Source of the DNA: Cerasicoccus arenae
Lineage (GTDB): Bacteria > Verrucomicrobiota > Verrucomicrobiia > Opitutales > Cerasicoccaceae
Assembly: GCF_014651635.1 (NCBI RefSeq)
Contig: NZ_BMXG01000001.1
Location: 163,080 to 227,079, forward strand
DNA: 64,000 nucleotides
Direction: 5' to 3'
The position numbers and the translations under genes were made by a program. Below the pieces are notes generated by a model. That model was not told where the DNA came from. It saw nothing but the letters and a program-made list of their open reading frames with translations, and made no database searches. Within the stretch, counting starts at the first letter, position 1, and every line of letters begins with the position of its first letter. Shown here piece by piece: positions 9,999 to 18,716 of this stretch.

Positions 9999-11207
9999 AT
10001 GGAGCTTGTCTCTCTTCAATTTAAAAGAAAAATTGAAGCCATGCTTGAGGCAAATGAGGACATTGAGCCAGTTGCCCCGAATTACGTGACTGACCAAACG
10101 ATGGAGCAAACCATCACTTTGGGAAAGCTCGCTCGGGGAATTGCACACGACATCAATAATCTCGTAACGAGCATTCAAGGTAATGCTCAACTGGCCGAAC
10201 GAGCCCTAACGAACCAGAATGAGCTGAAGAAATCCCTGAGTAACATCAAATTGGCTTCACGTCTCATTACAGAGCTGACCGGGCAGATTCAGACCTTTAG
10301 CCGCACTCATCAGATGCCTATTGCGGTCTTCAATCTGACCAAAGTCGTCAATGAAATCATTCTACTGATCCGCTCCACCCTGCCCCCCAGCATCCAATTA
10401 ACCTCAGCCGTTTCTCATGAGCGCATCTACGTAAATGGCGCTTCAAGCCAGCTCGCGCAGGCCGTGATGAACCTATGCACCAACGCCCTGCAAGCTCTCG
10501 GACGCAAGGAGCGCGGCCAACTCAATATCGAGCTGGAAATCCAAAATGACCAAGCGCGCATTATCGTAGAAGACGATGGCCACGGCATTAGCTCCGATAA
10601 GCTTGATCGCATTTTCGACCCTTTCTACACGACCAAACATTTTGGTATGGGCAGCGGCCTCGGACTCGCAGTTGTCAAAAGCGTGATCGACTCTCATCAA
10701 GGCGATATCCAAGTCACCAGCACGCCAGACCACGGTACCCGCTTTGAAATCCTGATCCCCATTGCGCCTGAAGGCTCCGTAGAGGAAGTCACGCCAATGA
10801 TTGAGCGACTCGCCAGCGCCTCAATGACCCGTAGTCAAACAGTCCTCCTAGTCGATGACGAGCCCACCATTCGCAGCCTTGGCGTAGACATCCTCCACTC
10901 CCTTGGCTACCGTGTTACCGTTGCTCGGGATGGGCGCGAAGCACTCGAGATTTTCCAACGACGCCCCGAATACTTTGACATCATCTTGAGCGACTCCCGC
11001 ATGCCCGAGATGACCGGGCTTGAGCTGGCTGCCGAAATTCGGAAACTGCGCCCAGAGATGCCATTCATCCTGATCACGGCCTTCGATGACACCAAGGAAA
11101 ACCCCTTGTTCAATCAGCTTTCGATCACCGACATCGTTCCCAAGCCATTCCGCATCGAGCAGCTTCAACGCAGCTTACGCCAAGCCATGCTAGGCGTAGA
11201 AAGTTGA
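9999..11207 (+). CDS. Hybrid sensor histidine kinase with C-terminal receiver domain
   Basis: 402-residue cytoplasmic two-component protein without membrane segments. The H-box is GKLARGIAHDINNLVTSIQG (phospho-accepting His about 50), in the NtrB-like style. The N-box NLCTNALQAL (about 158-167) and the G-boxes DDGHGI and GSGLGLAVV form the ATP-binding domain. A receiver domain starts at about 275 (VLLVDDEPTIRSLG) with Asp about 331 in LSDSRMPEMTG and the conserved Lys in VPKPF. No PAS or other sensory module is present, so the signal must come from a partner. It stands alone between the pilus operon terminator and mntR. Target unknown. Confidence 0.9.
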   Translation: MELVSLQFKRKIEAMLEANEDIEPVAPNYVTDQTMEQTITLGKLARGIAHDINNLVTSIQGNAQLAERALTNQNELKKSLSNIKLASRLITELTGQIQTFSRTHQMPIAVFNLTKVVNEIILLIRSTLPPSIQLTSAVSHERIYVNGASSQLAQAVMNLCTNALQALGRKERGQLNIELEIQNDQARIIVEDDGHGISSDKLDRIFDPFYTTKHFGMGSGLGLAVVKSVIDSHQGDIQVTSTPDHGTRFEILIPIAPEGSVEEVTPMIERLASASMTRSQTVLLVDDEPTIRSLGVDILHSLGYRVTVARDGREALEIFQRRPEYFDIILSDSRMPEMTGLELAAEIRKLRPEMPFILITAFDDTKENPLFNQLSITDIVPKPFRIEQLQRSLRQAMLGVES

Positions 11208-11234
11208 GCCAAGAATAAAGCCCACTTGGGTGCC

Positions 11235-11669
11235 TTAATTTTTAATCTTCAACTTCGCTTCCAAAAGCCGCTTCATCGCGGCCAGCGTTTCATCACTGAT
11301 GTGGTGCTCCAGTCCTTCCGCATCAGCGTGAGCCTGAGTTTCAGAAACTCCGATCGCCCGGAGAAAATCGACCACCAGATTGTGACGCACCGCAGAGGCA
11401 GCGGCCATTTTTCGGCCTTCATCGGTCAACTGTAATCCATCGCCGGAACGATCCAACAAACCTCGTTTCTCGAAGCGTTGTAGAGCACGCACGACCGATA
11501 CATGCGTAACCCCAAAAATCTCCTGTAAGTCCGTGACCCTCGCGACTTGGCCGGCCTCAATCAGATCGTAGATTGCTTCCACGTAATCCTGAGCCAGTTC
11601 GTTGGAATGCTGCCGTCGCACACGCTGGTGTCGTCGGGCTGCCGTCTGGTTGTCATTACCCGTCGCCAT
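11235..11669 (-). CDS. mntR: Manganese-responsive DtxR-family regulator MntR
   Basis: 144-residue Mn(II)-dependent transcriptional repressor. The winged helix-turn-helix covers about residues 24-75 (VTDLQEIFGVTHVSVVRALQ), followed by the dimerisation helix. The MntR metal-site residues are all in place: Asp28 and Glu31 (QDYVEAIY), His96 (RHNLV), and Glu118, Glu121 and His122 (AEGLEHH). The open frame extends 25 codons further upstream, but the ATG at 11669 has GGTGAGG at a suitable distance, fits family length and keeps the start outside the operator region. It faces the manganese transport genes across three tandem palindromes, which it probably binds. Confidence 0.9.
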   Translation of the reverse strand: MATGNDNQTAARRHQRVRRQHSNELAQDYVEAIYDLIEAGQVARVTDLQEIFGVTHVSVVRALQRFEKRGLLDRSGDGLQLTDEGRKMAAASAVRHNLVVDFLRAIGVSETQAHADAEGLEHHISDETLAAMKRLLEAKLKIKN

Positions 11670-11713
11670 CATCCTCACCAAACCGTAACGAAAATATGTT
11701 GACAAGCAAATAA

Positions 11714-11775
11714 TGTAGCACAGGCTACATAACCAATGTAGCACAGGCTACATAACCAATGTAGCACGCGCTACA
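11714..11775. promoter_or_regulatory. Triple tandem MntR operator candidate
   Basis: Three copies of a 16-base perfect-arm palindrome, TGTAGC-N4-GCTACA, at 11714-11729, 11737-11752 and 11760-11775. The spacers are ACAG, ACAG and ACGC, and the period is exactly 23 bases. A TTGACA (11699-11704) lies just upstream as a possible -35 element. The array fills the gap between mntR and the porin start and ends five bases before the porin ATG. Position and symmetry make it the likely site through which MntR represses both directions. Confidence 0.85.
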
Positions 11776-11780
11776 TAAGC

Positions 11781-13067
11781 ATGATTCTACCAAAACAACT
11801 TACCACTAAAACATTAACGCTCATGGCTTTCTTCATCTGTTCGGCGCTTTTGGCAACACCCGGCAGCAATGCCGACCCTGCCTACGATGAGCTGCGCCTG
11901 ACCAATGACGCCTTTGGTGAAGATTGGATGAAAGCCGAAGGTGCCACGGGCTCTTGGGGTGGCTTACGGCCACAGCTCGAAGACCATGGACTCTCCCCTT
12001 TCGCCTCTGCAACGGGCCAATTCCTTGCCAATGTCGATGGCGGCTACGACGACGATTCGGCCTGGGAAATTCTCATCGACTTCGGTCTCGAAGTGGATTT
12101 GGAGAAGCTTGTCGGCTGGACCGGTGGCGCATTCTTTATCAACGCATTCTACTTCCATGGCAACGACTTGAGTGGGAACGGCATCGGAGATTTCAACGGC
12201 GTGAGCAACATCTACACGGGGACCGACGTCAACGTCTTCAATCTTTATGCATCGCAAAGCTTATTCGAGGGCAGGCTCTATCTGAAAGCCGGGCAAATTG
12301 CGGCAGACGATGACTTCATGGCGGCTGATACTGCGCTGATCTTTATCAATTCATGCTTTGGGCCCATCCTCACGGAATCCGGCAACATTGCCGCGCCAAT
12401 CTACCCACTCGCCGCACCCGGGGCGCTGGTTAACTACGAACCGTTCGAGGGCTGGCAAGTTCTCGGTGCCGTTTACGCTGGCGATGCCGGGCCGAACCAG
12501 CCCAGCAATCATGGTTTTGAGTGGCGCACTGGCGGCAGCGCTGGCTGGGCTTGGTTTGGCGAGACTGGCGTTGATTATAATCTACTCGGACACGGCATTT
12601 TTAAACTCGGCGGTTTTTACGCCACGGGCGACTTTACGAATTTCTCCACGGGTGGGACGGAAGATGGACTCGGCGCGGTCTATGGCATCATTGACCATCA
12701 ATTGCTCGATCCCAAGGGTGATCCCCTCGGCCTCAGCTTATTTTGCCGGGGGAGCTTCTCTCCCGACGAGTCACTGGCCACCGTCACTGCTTTCGTCGAT
12801 GGAGGCTTTTCATTGCAAAGTATCTTTATTGCGTCCGATGCCTTTGGTGTCGCTGCCTCGCATGCTTGGTTTGGTAACGACTACCGAAACGCAAGTTTAC
12901 TGGGAGGAACGCCGGTTACTGCCAGCGAAACAGTCGTCGAGGTCACCTACACGGCTGACCTCACCAGTTGGCTGTCCATGCAGCCCGACCTGCAATACAT
13001 AATCAATCCGCACTACAGCGAAAGCGATGCCCTCATCATCGGTATCCGTTGTGCCATGAATCTTTAA
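11781..13067 (+). CDS. OprB-family outer-membrane porin, linked to manganese uptake
   Basis: 428-residue secreted outer-membrane protein. A signal peptide is visible (KQLTTKTLTL, then MAFFICSALLATPGSNA). The early motif GSWGGLRPQLEDHGL matches the xNWGGxRxxLxxxG signature of carbohydrate-selective porins of the OprB family. The C-terminus ends with a typical beta-strand pattern. The start at 11781 leaves only five bases after the third operator copy and no Shine-Dalgarno sequence; a second ATG at 11823 would truncate the basic n-region. It is first in the manganese transport operon, so it probably lets Mn(II) or a chelate through the outer membrane rather than sugar. That role is inferred from position. 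Confidence 0.85.
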   Translation: MILPKQLTTKTLTLMAFFICSALLATPGSNADPAYDELRLTNDAFGEDWMKAEGATGSWGGLRPQLEDHGLSPFASATGQFLANVDGGYDDDSAWEILIDFGLEVDLEKLVGWTGGAFFINAFYFHGNDLSGNGIGDFNGVSNIYTGTDVNVFNLYASQSLFEGRLYLKAGQIAADDDFMAADTALIFINSCFGPILTESGNIAAPIYPLAAPGALVNYEPFEGWQVLGAVYAGDAGPNQPSNHGFEWRTGGSAGWAWFGETGVDYNLLGHGIFKLGGFYATGDFTNFSTGGTEDGLGAVYGIIDHQLLDPKGDPLGLSLFCRGSFSPDESLATVTAFVDGGFSLQSIFIASDAFGVAASHAWFGNDYRNASLLGGTPVTASETVVEVTYTADLTSWLSMQPDLQYIINPHYSESDALIIGIRCAMNL

Positions 13068-13080
13068 TCTCCATATAAGT

Positions 13081-14046
13081 ATGTACCGGCAACTCATTCA
13101 AACAATAGTCCTTTTCATCGTGCTCATGGGTTCCCTGCACGTGCAGGCCGTGCCGAAAAAATATCCCTATCAGGCGGTCACCACTGTGGGCATGATTACC
13201 GACATCGTCCGAAATGTCGCAGGTGATAAAGCCGACGTCGAAGGCCTGATTGGCGAGGGCATCGACCCTCACCTCTACAAGCCCACCCGCAACGACCTGA
13301 TTGCTCTCAAACGCGCGGACATTGTTTTCTACAACGGCCTTATGCTCGAAGGTAAGATGGCCGATGTCCTGATGAAAATTGCCCGCAGCAAACCCGTTTA
13401 TGCTGTCACGGAAGGCATCGAAGACGAGGGTGACTATGTGCTGAACACTGAAGCCCAGCACTTTGACCCACATGTATGGATGGACGTGAGTGGCTGGATT
13501 CACGCTACACGAGTCGTCGCTGAGAGCCTTTCCGAATACGATCCGAAGAACGCGACTTTTTATCAGGAAAACGCTAACGCTTATATTACCCAGCTCAAGA
13601 AGCTCGACAACTATGCGCGGGAAGTCCTTGCAACGATCCCCGAAAACCAACGTATCCTTGTCACCGCACACGATGCCTTTAATTATATGGGACGCGCGTA
13701 TGGCCTTCAGGTCAAGGGCATTCAGGGTCTCAGCACTGAGTCCGAAGCGGGCGTCCGCGACATCGAACATCTCGTGTCCTTTTTGGTGGAAAATAAAATC
13801 CCGGCGGTATTCGTCGAGACTTCGGTGTCCGATAAAAATGTCCGCGCCCTAGTCGAAGGAGCTGGTGCCCAAGGACATATGCTCGTCATTGGCGGCTCAC
13901 TCTACTCTGACGCCATGGGCAAGACTGGTTCCTACGAAGGTACCTACATCGGCATGATCGACCACAATGTCACCATTATTTCCCGCGCCCTCGGCGGCTC
14001 TCCACCGGAAAATGGCATGCAAAACAAATTAGCAACCGCACACTAA
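13081..14046 (+). CDS. Manganese/zinc ABC transporter substrate-binding protein (TroA/PsaA family)
   Basis: 321-residue periplasmic binding protein. The N-terminus MYRQ plus a hydrophobic stretch ending HVQA looks like a signal peptide. Metal-ligand regions of cluster A-I proteins are present: His in DPHLYKPTRND, His in FDPHVWMDV, His in VTAHDAFNYMG, and Asp in ETSVSDKN. There is no His-rich loop, which is more typical of Mn/Fe than of Zn proteins. It begins 13 bases after the porin and precedes the ATPase and permeases. MntR control makes manganese the best guess. Confidence 0.9.
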   Translation: MYRQLIQTIVLFIVLMGSLHVQAVPKKYPYQAVTTVGMITDIVRNVAGDKADVEGLIGEGIDPHLYKPTRNDLIALKRADIVFYNGLMLEGKMADVLMKIARSKPVYAVTEGIEDEGDYVLNTEAQHFDPHVWMDVSGWIHATRVVAESLSEYDPKNATFYQENANAYITQLKKLDNYAREVLATIPENQRILVTAHDAFNYMGRAYGLQVKGIQGLSTESEAGVRDIEHLVSFLVENKIPAVFVETSVSDKNVRALVEGAGAQGHMLVIGGSLYSDAMGKTGSYEGTYIGMIDHNVTIISRALGGSPPENGMQNKLATAH

Positions 14047-14086
14047 GCGGCTCGATTAAACATCCGCCACTCCCGACCTGCTCCAT

Positions 14087-14902
14087 ATGAAAACTAAATC
14101 CTACAACAGTGCGAAAACACTGCCAGCGGATGACCATTCACCGCAGGCACCGCTGTCCATCCACGATCTGACCGTCGCCTACCACCGCAAGCCCGTGCTC
14201 TGGGACATTGATTTGGACATCCCCGAGGGCAAATTAGTGGGCATCGTCGGGCCCAATGGCGCGGGTAAAAGTACCCTGATCAAAGCCTGTCTCGACCTCA
14301 TCCCGACGGCCTCCGGCCTAGTCCAAGTTTACGGCCAACCCTACAAGAAACAACGCGCCATGGTCGGCTACGTGCCACAGCGTGAAAGCGTCGACTGGGA
14401 CTTCCCCGTCAGCGCATTGGATGTCGTGACAATGGGCCTTTATCGCGACATTGGCTGGTTCAAAACCGTTCGTAAAAAGCACAAAGAGATCGCCCGATCC
14501 GCCCTCGATCGAGTGGGCATTGCCCATCTTGCCGACCGCCAGATCAGCCAGCTTTCAGGCGGCCAGCAGCAGCGAGTATTCCTCGCCCGCGCCCTCGCGC
14601 AGGACGCTACGCTTTACTTTATGGACGAGCCCTTTGCTGCGGTTGACGCCGCCACGGAGCGCGCCATCGTCACCTTGCTCAAAGACTTAAAAAATCAAGG
14701 AAAGACCACGCTCGTCGTCCACCATGACCTCGCCACGGTCTCACAATATTTCGACTGGGTCATCCTGCTGAATATGCGCGTGGTCGCCGCTGGCCCAACG
14801 GAAGAAGTCTTCACCGCTGAGAATCTCCACCGCACCTACGGTGGTAAGCTGACGTTGCTCGCCGAAGCCGGACACGCCCTCAGCCAGATCAAACGGCCAT
14901 GA
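14087..14902 (+). CDS. Manganese/metal ABC transporter ATP-binding protein
   Basis: 271-residue ABC ATPase of the ZnuC/MntB type that energises metal import. Walker A is GPNGAGKST, the signature is [17 protein letters not shown], Walker B is LYFMDEP, and the switch His is in VVHHDLATV. The stop overlaps the start of the first permease (ATGA, 14899-14902), so translation is coupled. The 25-residue N-terminal extension before the ABC core is unremarkable. Confidence 0.93.
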   Translation: MKTKSYNSAKTLPADDHSPQAPLSIHDLTVAYHRKPVLWDIDLDIPEGKLVGIVGPNGAGKSTLIKACLDLIPTASGLVQVYGQPYKKQRAMVGYVPQRESVDWDFPVSALDVVTMGLYRDIGWFKTVRKKHKEIARSALDRVGIAHLADRQISQLSGGQQQRVFLARALAQDATLYFMDEPFAAVDAATERAIVTLLKDLKNQGKTTLVVHHDLATVSQYFDWVILLNMRVVAAGPTEEVFTAENLHRTYGGKLTLLAEAGHALSQIKRP

Positions 14903-16314
14903 TCCCCCCCCCCTTAGCCGCACTCACCAGCCTGCACGACACCGGCGCGGACTGGCCGTCGTTGGATGTTGTCTGGCGCGTGCTTACCTTACAGGATTAC
15001 AACACGCGGCTCGTCGTCATGAGCACAATGATCTTGGGCTTGGCCTCAGGTCTGGTCGGTTGTTTTTTACTGCTGCGCAAACGCTCGCTGATGGGTGACG
15101 CGCTGTCTCATGCGACTCTGCCGGGCATTGGCTTGGCGTTTATTGTGATGGCATCGATGGGCGGGACGGGCAAACACTTGGTCGGGCTCTTAGTGGGTGC
15201 CACGGTTACGGGCGTCATCGGCGTGATCATGGTGCTAGTCGTGCGTAACACGTCCCGCATCAAGGATGATGCCGCAATGGGCATCGTGCTGAGCGTATTT
15301 TTCGGTCTAGGCATGGTGGTGCTAAGCATGGTTCTCAGTATGCCAAGCGGCCATGCCGCGGGGCTGGAATCTTTCATCTACGGCAAAACAGCGTCGATGA
15401 TCATGCAGGATTTCCTGCTCCTTTCAGGCGTGGCGGCAATCGCCCTGCTCTGCTCCCTGCTGCTCCTCAAAGAATTCACGTTGCTGTGTTTCGACGAAGG
15501 CTTCGGACGTAGTCAGGGCTGGCCGATTCATGGGCTGGACATAATCCTGCTCGGCCTAGTCGCGCTAGTCACCGTAGTTGGGCTGCAAGCCGTCGGACTA
15601 ATCTTAATCATCGCGTTCCTTATTACCCCTGCTGCAGCGGCGCGTTTCTGGACGAATGACTTGCGAAATATGCTAATCTTATCCGCCCTCATTGGCGGGG
15701 TTAGTGGCTGGTGCGGCGCGTCGATCAGCGCCTTGTTGCCCCGGTTGCCAGCAGGAGCCGTCATCGTGCTCGTTGCGGCGGCTTTTTTCGTATTCAGCCT
15801 CTTTTTCGGCAAAACGCGAGGCGTGGTAAGGACCCGGCTGGCAATGTACCGCCTCAAGCGAAAAGTTGGCCGTCAACACCTACTGCGTGCGGTGTATGAG
15901 ATCCAGGAGGCCGCTTGTGCCGAGACGGGCAAGCCACCAGCGAACATCGCCATTCCCTTCCGCGACCTCCTGCTTCATCGCTCATGGAGTCCCGCACATG
16001 TCCGCCAAGACCTGCGACGCGCCAAAAACGAGGACCATATCGACCAATTTGATGGCCAGTCTCTCCGCTTATCTGAATCAGGCTTTGGCGAAGCGGCGCG
16101 TATCACCCGAAACCATCGACTTTGGGAGATATTTCTGATCACCCATGCCGACATCGCCGCCAGCCATGTGGACCGCGACGCCGATTCCGTCGAACACGTT
16201 TTAAGTCCGGACATGGTCCGTGAACTTGAGCAACGTCTCGACCTGGACTCCATTCCGGAAAGCCCACACTATATTTCACCCCAAAAAGATCGCCCTCATG
16301 ACATGGTTCGTTGA
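14899..16314 (+). CDS. Metal ABC transporter permease fused to a DtxR/MntR-like domain
   Basis: 471 residues in two parts. Residues about 30-305 form a ZnuB/MntC-type permease with about eight membrane helices. Residues about 320-450 resemble a complete DtxR-family unit: a winged-helix region ([11 protein letters not shown], then [12 protein letters not shown]) followed by the metal/dimerisation segment [22 protein letters not shown]. The MntR metal residues are partly conserved as His406, Asp429 (Glu in MntR), Glu432 and His433 (DSVEHVLS). The tail may sense cytoplasmic metal and gate the transporter. A run of 10 C follows the start codon directly. The gene overlaps its neighbours at both ends (4 and 17 bases). 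Confidence 0.9.
   Translation: MIPPPLAALTSLHDTGADWPSLDVVWRVLTLQDYNTRLVVMSTMILGLASGLVGCFLLLRKRSLMGDALSHATLPGIGLAFIVMASMGGTGKHLVGLLVGATVTGVIGVIMVLVVRNTSRIKDDAAMGIVLSVFFGLGMVVLSMVLSMPSGHAAGLESFIYGKTASMIMQDFLLLSGVAAIALLCSLLLLKEFTLLCFDEGFGRSQGWPIHGLDIILLGLVALVTVVGLQAVGLILIIAFLITPAAAARFWTNDLRNMLILSALIGGVSGWCGASISALLPRLPAGAVIVLVAAAFFVFSLFFGKTRGVVRTRLAMYRLKRKVGRQHLLRAVYEIQEAACAETGKPPANIAIPFRDLLLHRSWSPAHVRQDLRRAKNEDHIDQFDGQSLRLSESGFGEAARITRNHRLWEIFLITHADIAASHVDRDADSVEHVLSPDMVRELEQRLDLDSIPESPHYISPQKDRPHDMVR
14904..14913 (+). repeat. Poly-C tract (10 nt) just after a permease start codon
   Basis: Ten C directly after ATG AT, encoding Ile-Pro-Pro-Pro. A slip would abolish the permease at codon 2-5, which makes this a candidate on/off switch for metal import. 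Confidence 0.6.
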
Positions 16315-17245
16315 CGACACTTGGATTGTCATTATCGGCGCGTTAACCGCCATCGCCTGCGCTCTGCCCGGCTGTTTCCTGGTGCTGCGGCAAATGAGCA
16401 TGATGGGCGACGCAATTAGCCACGCCGTCCTCCCCGGCCTCGCAATCGCATTTCTCGTCACGGGTGAACGGGCAAGCTTCACGATGTTCATTGGCGCAGC
16501 GGTTGTTGGTGTGCTGACAGCGGTCTTCACTCAGTGGATCAGCAGCTTGGGAAAAGTTGATCGCGGGGCCTCCATGGGCATCGTGTTTACCACTCTGTTC
16601 GCGCTCGGCCTACTACTGATCGTGCAGGCGGCGGACCATGTAGACCTCGACCCCGGCTGCGTGCTTTATGGCGCAATCGAAATGACCACACTTGATGTCG
16701 CCTGGGAATTTCAACTCGGCGAGACTTGGATCGAAGTCCCCCGCGCCGCTATGGTGCTTGGCTCCGTTGCGCTGTTTAACCTGATCATCGTGGTTGCGTT
16801 CTTTAAGGAGCTGAAAATCAGCGCCTTCGATCCCGAACTGGCAACCACGCAAGGAATTAACGCCAACTTTATGCATTACCTGCTGATGACGCAGGTCGCG
16901 GTCACAACCGTGGCAGCGTTTGAGGTTGTGGGCAGTATTATTGTCATCGCAATGCTAGTAACGCCTGCCGCCACCGCACATTTGCTGACCGATCGGCTCG
17001 GCCTAATGCTGTTACTGAGCGCGATCATCGGCGCATTAGCAGCAGGGCTTGGCCATCTGCTCGCAATCGTGATTCCGCCACTGATCGGCTTCGACGGCAC
17101 GACGACTTCAGGTATGATGGCCGTAACGACAGGGCTCCTCTTCGTCCTAGCCTGGCTCTTCGCGCCACGCTACGGCTGGATATCGCGTTTAGTCTCCCGC
17201 AAAGACGTCAAATCACCCTTTTCCGGTCCCCTCCCCTCTGATTGA
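16298..17245 (+). CDS. Second metal ABC transporter permease
   Basis: About 315 residues and eight predicted membrane helices, ZnuB/MntC family. It aligns with the first permease: QMSMMGDAISHAVLPGLAIAF matches the [18 protein letters not shown] region there. It has no DtxR-like tail. The start is taken at ATG 16298 ([12 protein letters not shown]); an upstream ATG at 16220 lies well inside the previous gene and would add a hydrophilic leader. The two permeases probably form a heterodimer with the ATPase at 14087. Confidence 0.9.
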   Translation: MTWFVDDTWIVIIGALTAIACALPGCFLVLRQMSMMGDAISHAVLPGLAIAFLVTGERASFTMFIGAAVVGVLTAVFTQWISSLGKVDRGASMGIVFTTLFALGLLLIVQAADHVDLDPGCVLYGAIEMTTLDVAWEFQLGETWIEVPRAAMVLGSVALFNLIIVVAFFKELKISAFDPELATTQGINANFMHYLLMTQVAVTTVAAFEVVGSIIVIAMLVTPAATAHLLTDRLGLMLLLSAIIGALAAGLGHLLAIVIPPLIGFDGTTTSGMMAVTTGLLFVLAWLFAPRYGWISRLVSRKDVKSPFSGPLPSD

Positions 17246-17336
17246 CGAACGCTCCGCTCGATCCAGAGATTGCCTCCCACACAAAGAAGCGCCGGAAATG
17301 CTTGGCGAGACGGACATTTTGCGACTCATTAGCGCC

Positions 17337-17921
17337 ATGCGACTCGGACTTTTCGGCGGCAGCTTCGACCCCATCCATTATGGGCACCTACTGCTTGCCC
17401 AAGATGTGCTGGAGAACGCTCAGCTGGATCGGGTGGCGTTCATCCCAGCGGCCCAAGCCCCGCTTAAAGCCAGTGGAGCACCAGTTGCCAGTGCAGATGA
17501 TCGCGTCGCGATGATCAATGCCGCCATCGCCGGACGACCGGAATTTTCCGTGCTACGGGACGAGATTAACCGCGGTGGGGTCAGCTACACCGTCGACACA
17601 GTGCGTCGCCTGAAGGCTCGCCAGCCAGACGACGAGCTGTTCTGGATTCTGGGGGGGGATCAAGTCGCCCAACTGCATGAATGGCGGGAAATTAACGAAT
17701 TACTGGAGCTGGCGGGTTTCCTCTGCCTGCAAAGGCCAGACTTCACCCCTATTCCCCCAGATAATATCTCCGCCAAATCACTCCACTGGATATCGGCACG
17801 GCAAATAGATATTAGCTCAACCGAAATTCGAAAGCGCGCCGCCTCAGGAAGCCCCCTCGACTTTTTCTTGCCGCCAGCAGTGGCGCAGTTTATTACAAAT
17901 AATCGACTCTATCGACGATAA
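17337..17921 (+). CDS. nadD: Nicotinate-nucleotide adenylyltransferase NadD
   Basis: 194-residue enzyme of NAD biosynthesis that adenylates nicotinate mononucleotide. The N-terminus MRLGLFGGSFDPIHYGHL holds the GGSFDPxHxGH nucleotidyltransferase motif, and ISSTEIRKR near the C-terminus is the second ATP-binding motif. The start at 17337 is chosen because the family begins directly at this beta strand; the upstream ATG at 17298 adds 13 unrelated residues. A run of 8 G (17651-17658) encodes LGGD. It lies 9 bases before rsfS, a common bacterial pairing. Confidence 0.93.
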   Translation: MRLGLFGGSFDPIHYGHLLLAQDVLENAQLDRVAFIPAAQAPLKASGAPVASADDRVAMINAAIAGRPEFSVLRDEINRGGVSYTVDTVRRLKARQPDDELFWILGGDQVAQLHEWREINELLELAGFLCLQRPDFTPIPPDNISAKSLHWISARQIDISSTEIRKRAASGSPLDFFLPPAVAQFITNNRLYRR

Positions 17922-17930
17922 AGATCACTC

Positions 17931-18320
17931 ATGCCGACCACAAAAACGAAAACGAAGCCCAAACTGGCCACTCTCGCCCTGATGGCGATCTGCTGTGAAG
18001 CCCTAGATGACAAGAAAGCCCTTGATCTGAAGATCCTCGACGTAAGAGGTGTCTCCACCGTAACGGACTACCTTATCATCGCTTCAGGTAATTCCCAGCC
18101 ACACCTTAAGGCCCTTCGTGGCTCAGTAGAACGTGCCCTCAAGAACGCCAAGGCTCATATTATTGGAGCTGAAAGCGGCGAGGCCAGTGGCTGGCAAGTC
18201 GTAGACGCCTTCGATTTTATGGTCCATCTTTTTACTCCAGAAATGCGCGAGAACTACCGCTTGGAGCAACTCTGGAAGGATGCGACCATTATTGAGCCTG
18301 CTGACCTGAAGCCTGCTTAA
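17931..18320 (+). CDS. rsfS: Ribosomal silencing factor RsfS (Iojap family)
   Basis: 129-residue protein that binds ribosomal protein uL14 and blocks subunit joining under starvation. It shows the DUF143 pattern: ALDLKILDVRGVSTVTDYLI, IASGNSQPHLKALRGSVE, and WQVVDAFDFMVHLFTPEMR followed by ENYRLEQLW. An N-terminal basic stretch (KTKTKPK) precedes the domain. Usual length and the usual neighbour of nadD. Confidence 0.94.
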   Translation: MPTTKTKTKPKLATLALMAICCEALDDKKALDLKILDVRGVSTVTDYLIIASGNSQPHLKALRGSVERALKNAKAHIIGAESGEASGWQVVDAFDFMVHLFTPEMRENYRLEQLWKDATIIEPADLKPA

Positions 18321-18456
18321 GTCTAATATCAGCAGGGTATTTACTAAAGCCGTAGAAAAAAAACCTGCTTCAAGATTCACTGAATTTTTCAGAGGGACAC
18401 GTCGATTTTTGCCCTTGACGATTACTCGGTCAGCGTCATTTTTATGCGCTTTGTAA

Positions 18457-18532
18457 GGGGCCATAGCTCAGTTGGAAGAGCGCTTGCATGGCATGCAAGA
18501 GGTCGTCGGTTCGATCCCGTCTGGCTCCACCA
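18457..18532 (+). tRNA. tRNA-Ala (GGC)
   Basis: 76-base cloverleaf with an encoded CCA. The acceptor stem is GGGGCCA/TGGCTCC (one G-T pair), the D-arm contains AGCTCAGTTGGAAGAGC, the anticodon stem is CTTGC/GCAAG with loop ATGGCAT giving anticodon GGC, and the T-arm is GTCGGTTCGATCCCG. A TTGACG at 18415 may be its -35 box. Decayed insertion sequences begin shortly downstream, but I see no second copy of the tRNA 3' end that would mark an integrated island. Confidence 0.96.
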
Positions 18533-18545
18533 TTTCAATCTTCAG

Positions 18546-18716
18546 CTAAGGCAATGTGACCGTGTCCCGGCCTTCAAGAATTGATTTCTCCATTTGACCT
18601 TGGGAGCTCATCAGATTTGCCATGGTAATGTATATGCCTGCCGAAATTCTAGAGTATGCGTTGAGAATTTCATTGGAGCCTCCAGTGCTGGGTGTGATAC
18701 GGAATCCATGCGCCAT
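18546..18716 (-). CDS. Orphan 56-residue ORF, possibly a truncated gene 3' end
   Basis: A small frame starting ATGGCGCATGG and ending TAG 13 bases after the tRNA. The translation (NNMAHGFRITPSTGGSNEIL, ISAGIYITMANLMSSQ, EGRDTVTLP) has a balanced composition like a real protein C-terminus and does not resemble the transposase on its other side. A stop lies just upstream in frame. I read it as the surviving end of a gene destroyed by the IS3-like insertion, or a small independent gene. Family not recognised. Confidence 0.4.
   Translation of the reverse strand: MAHGFRITPSTGGSNEILNAYSRISAGIYITMANLMSSQGQMEKSILEGRDTVTLP

Noticed and set aside
11714-11775. Three direct repeats as a short CRISPR array
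   Set aside because: Spacing leaves only 7 bases between palindromes, no spacer-like unique sequences, no cas genes; position fits an operator array.
18457-18532. tRNA-Ala as an island attachment site
   Set aside because: No second copy of the tRNA 3' end and no integrase were found in the window.
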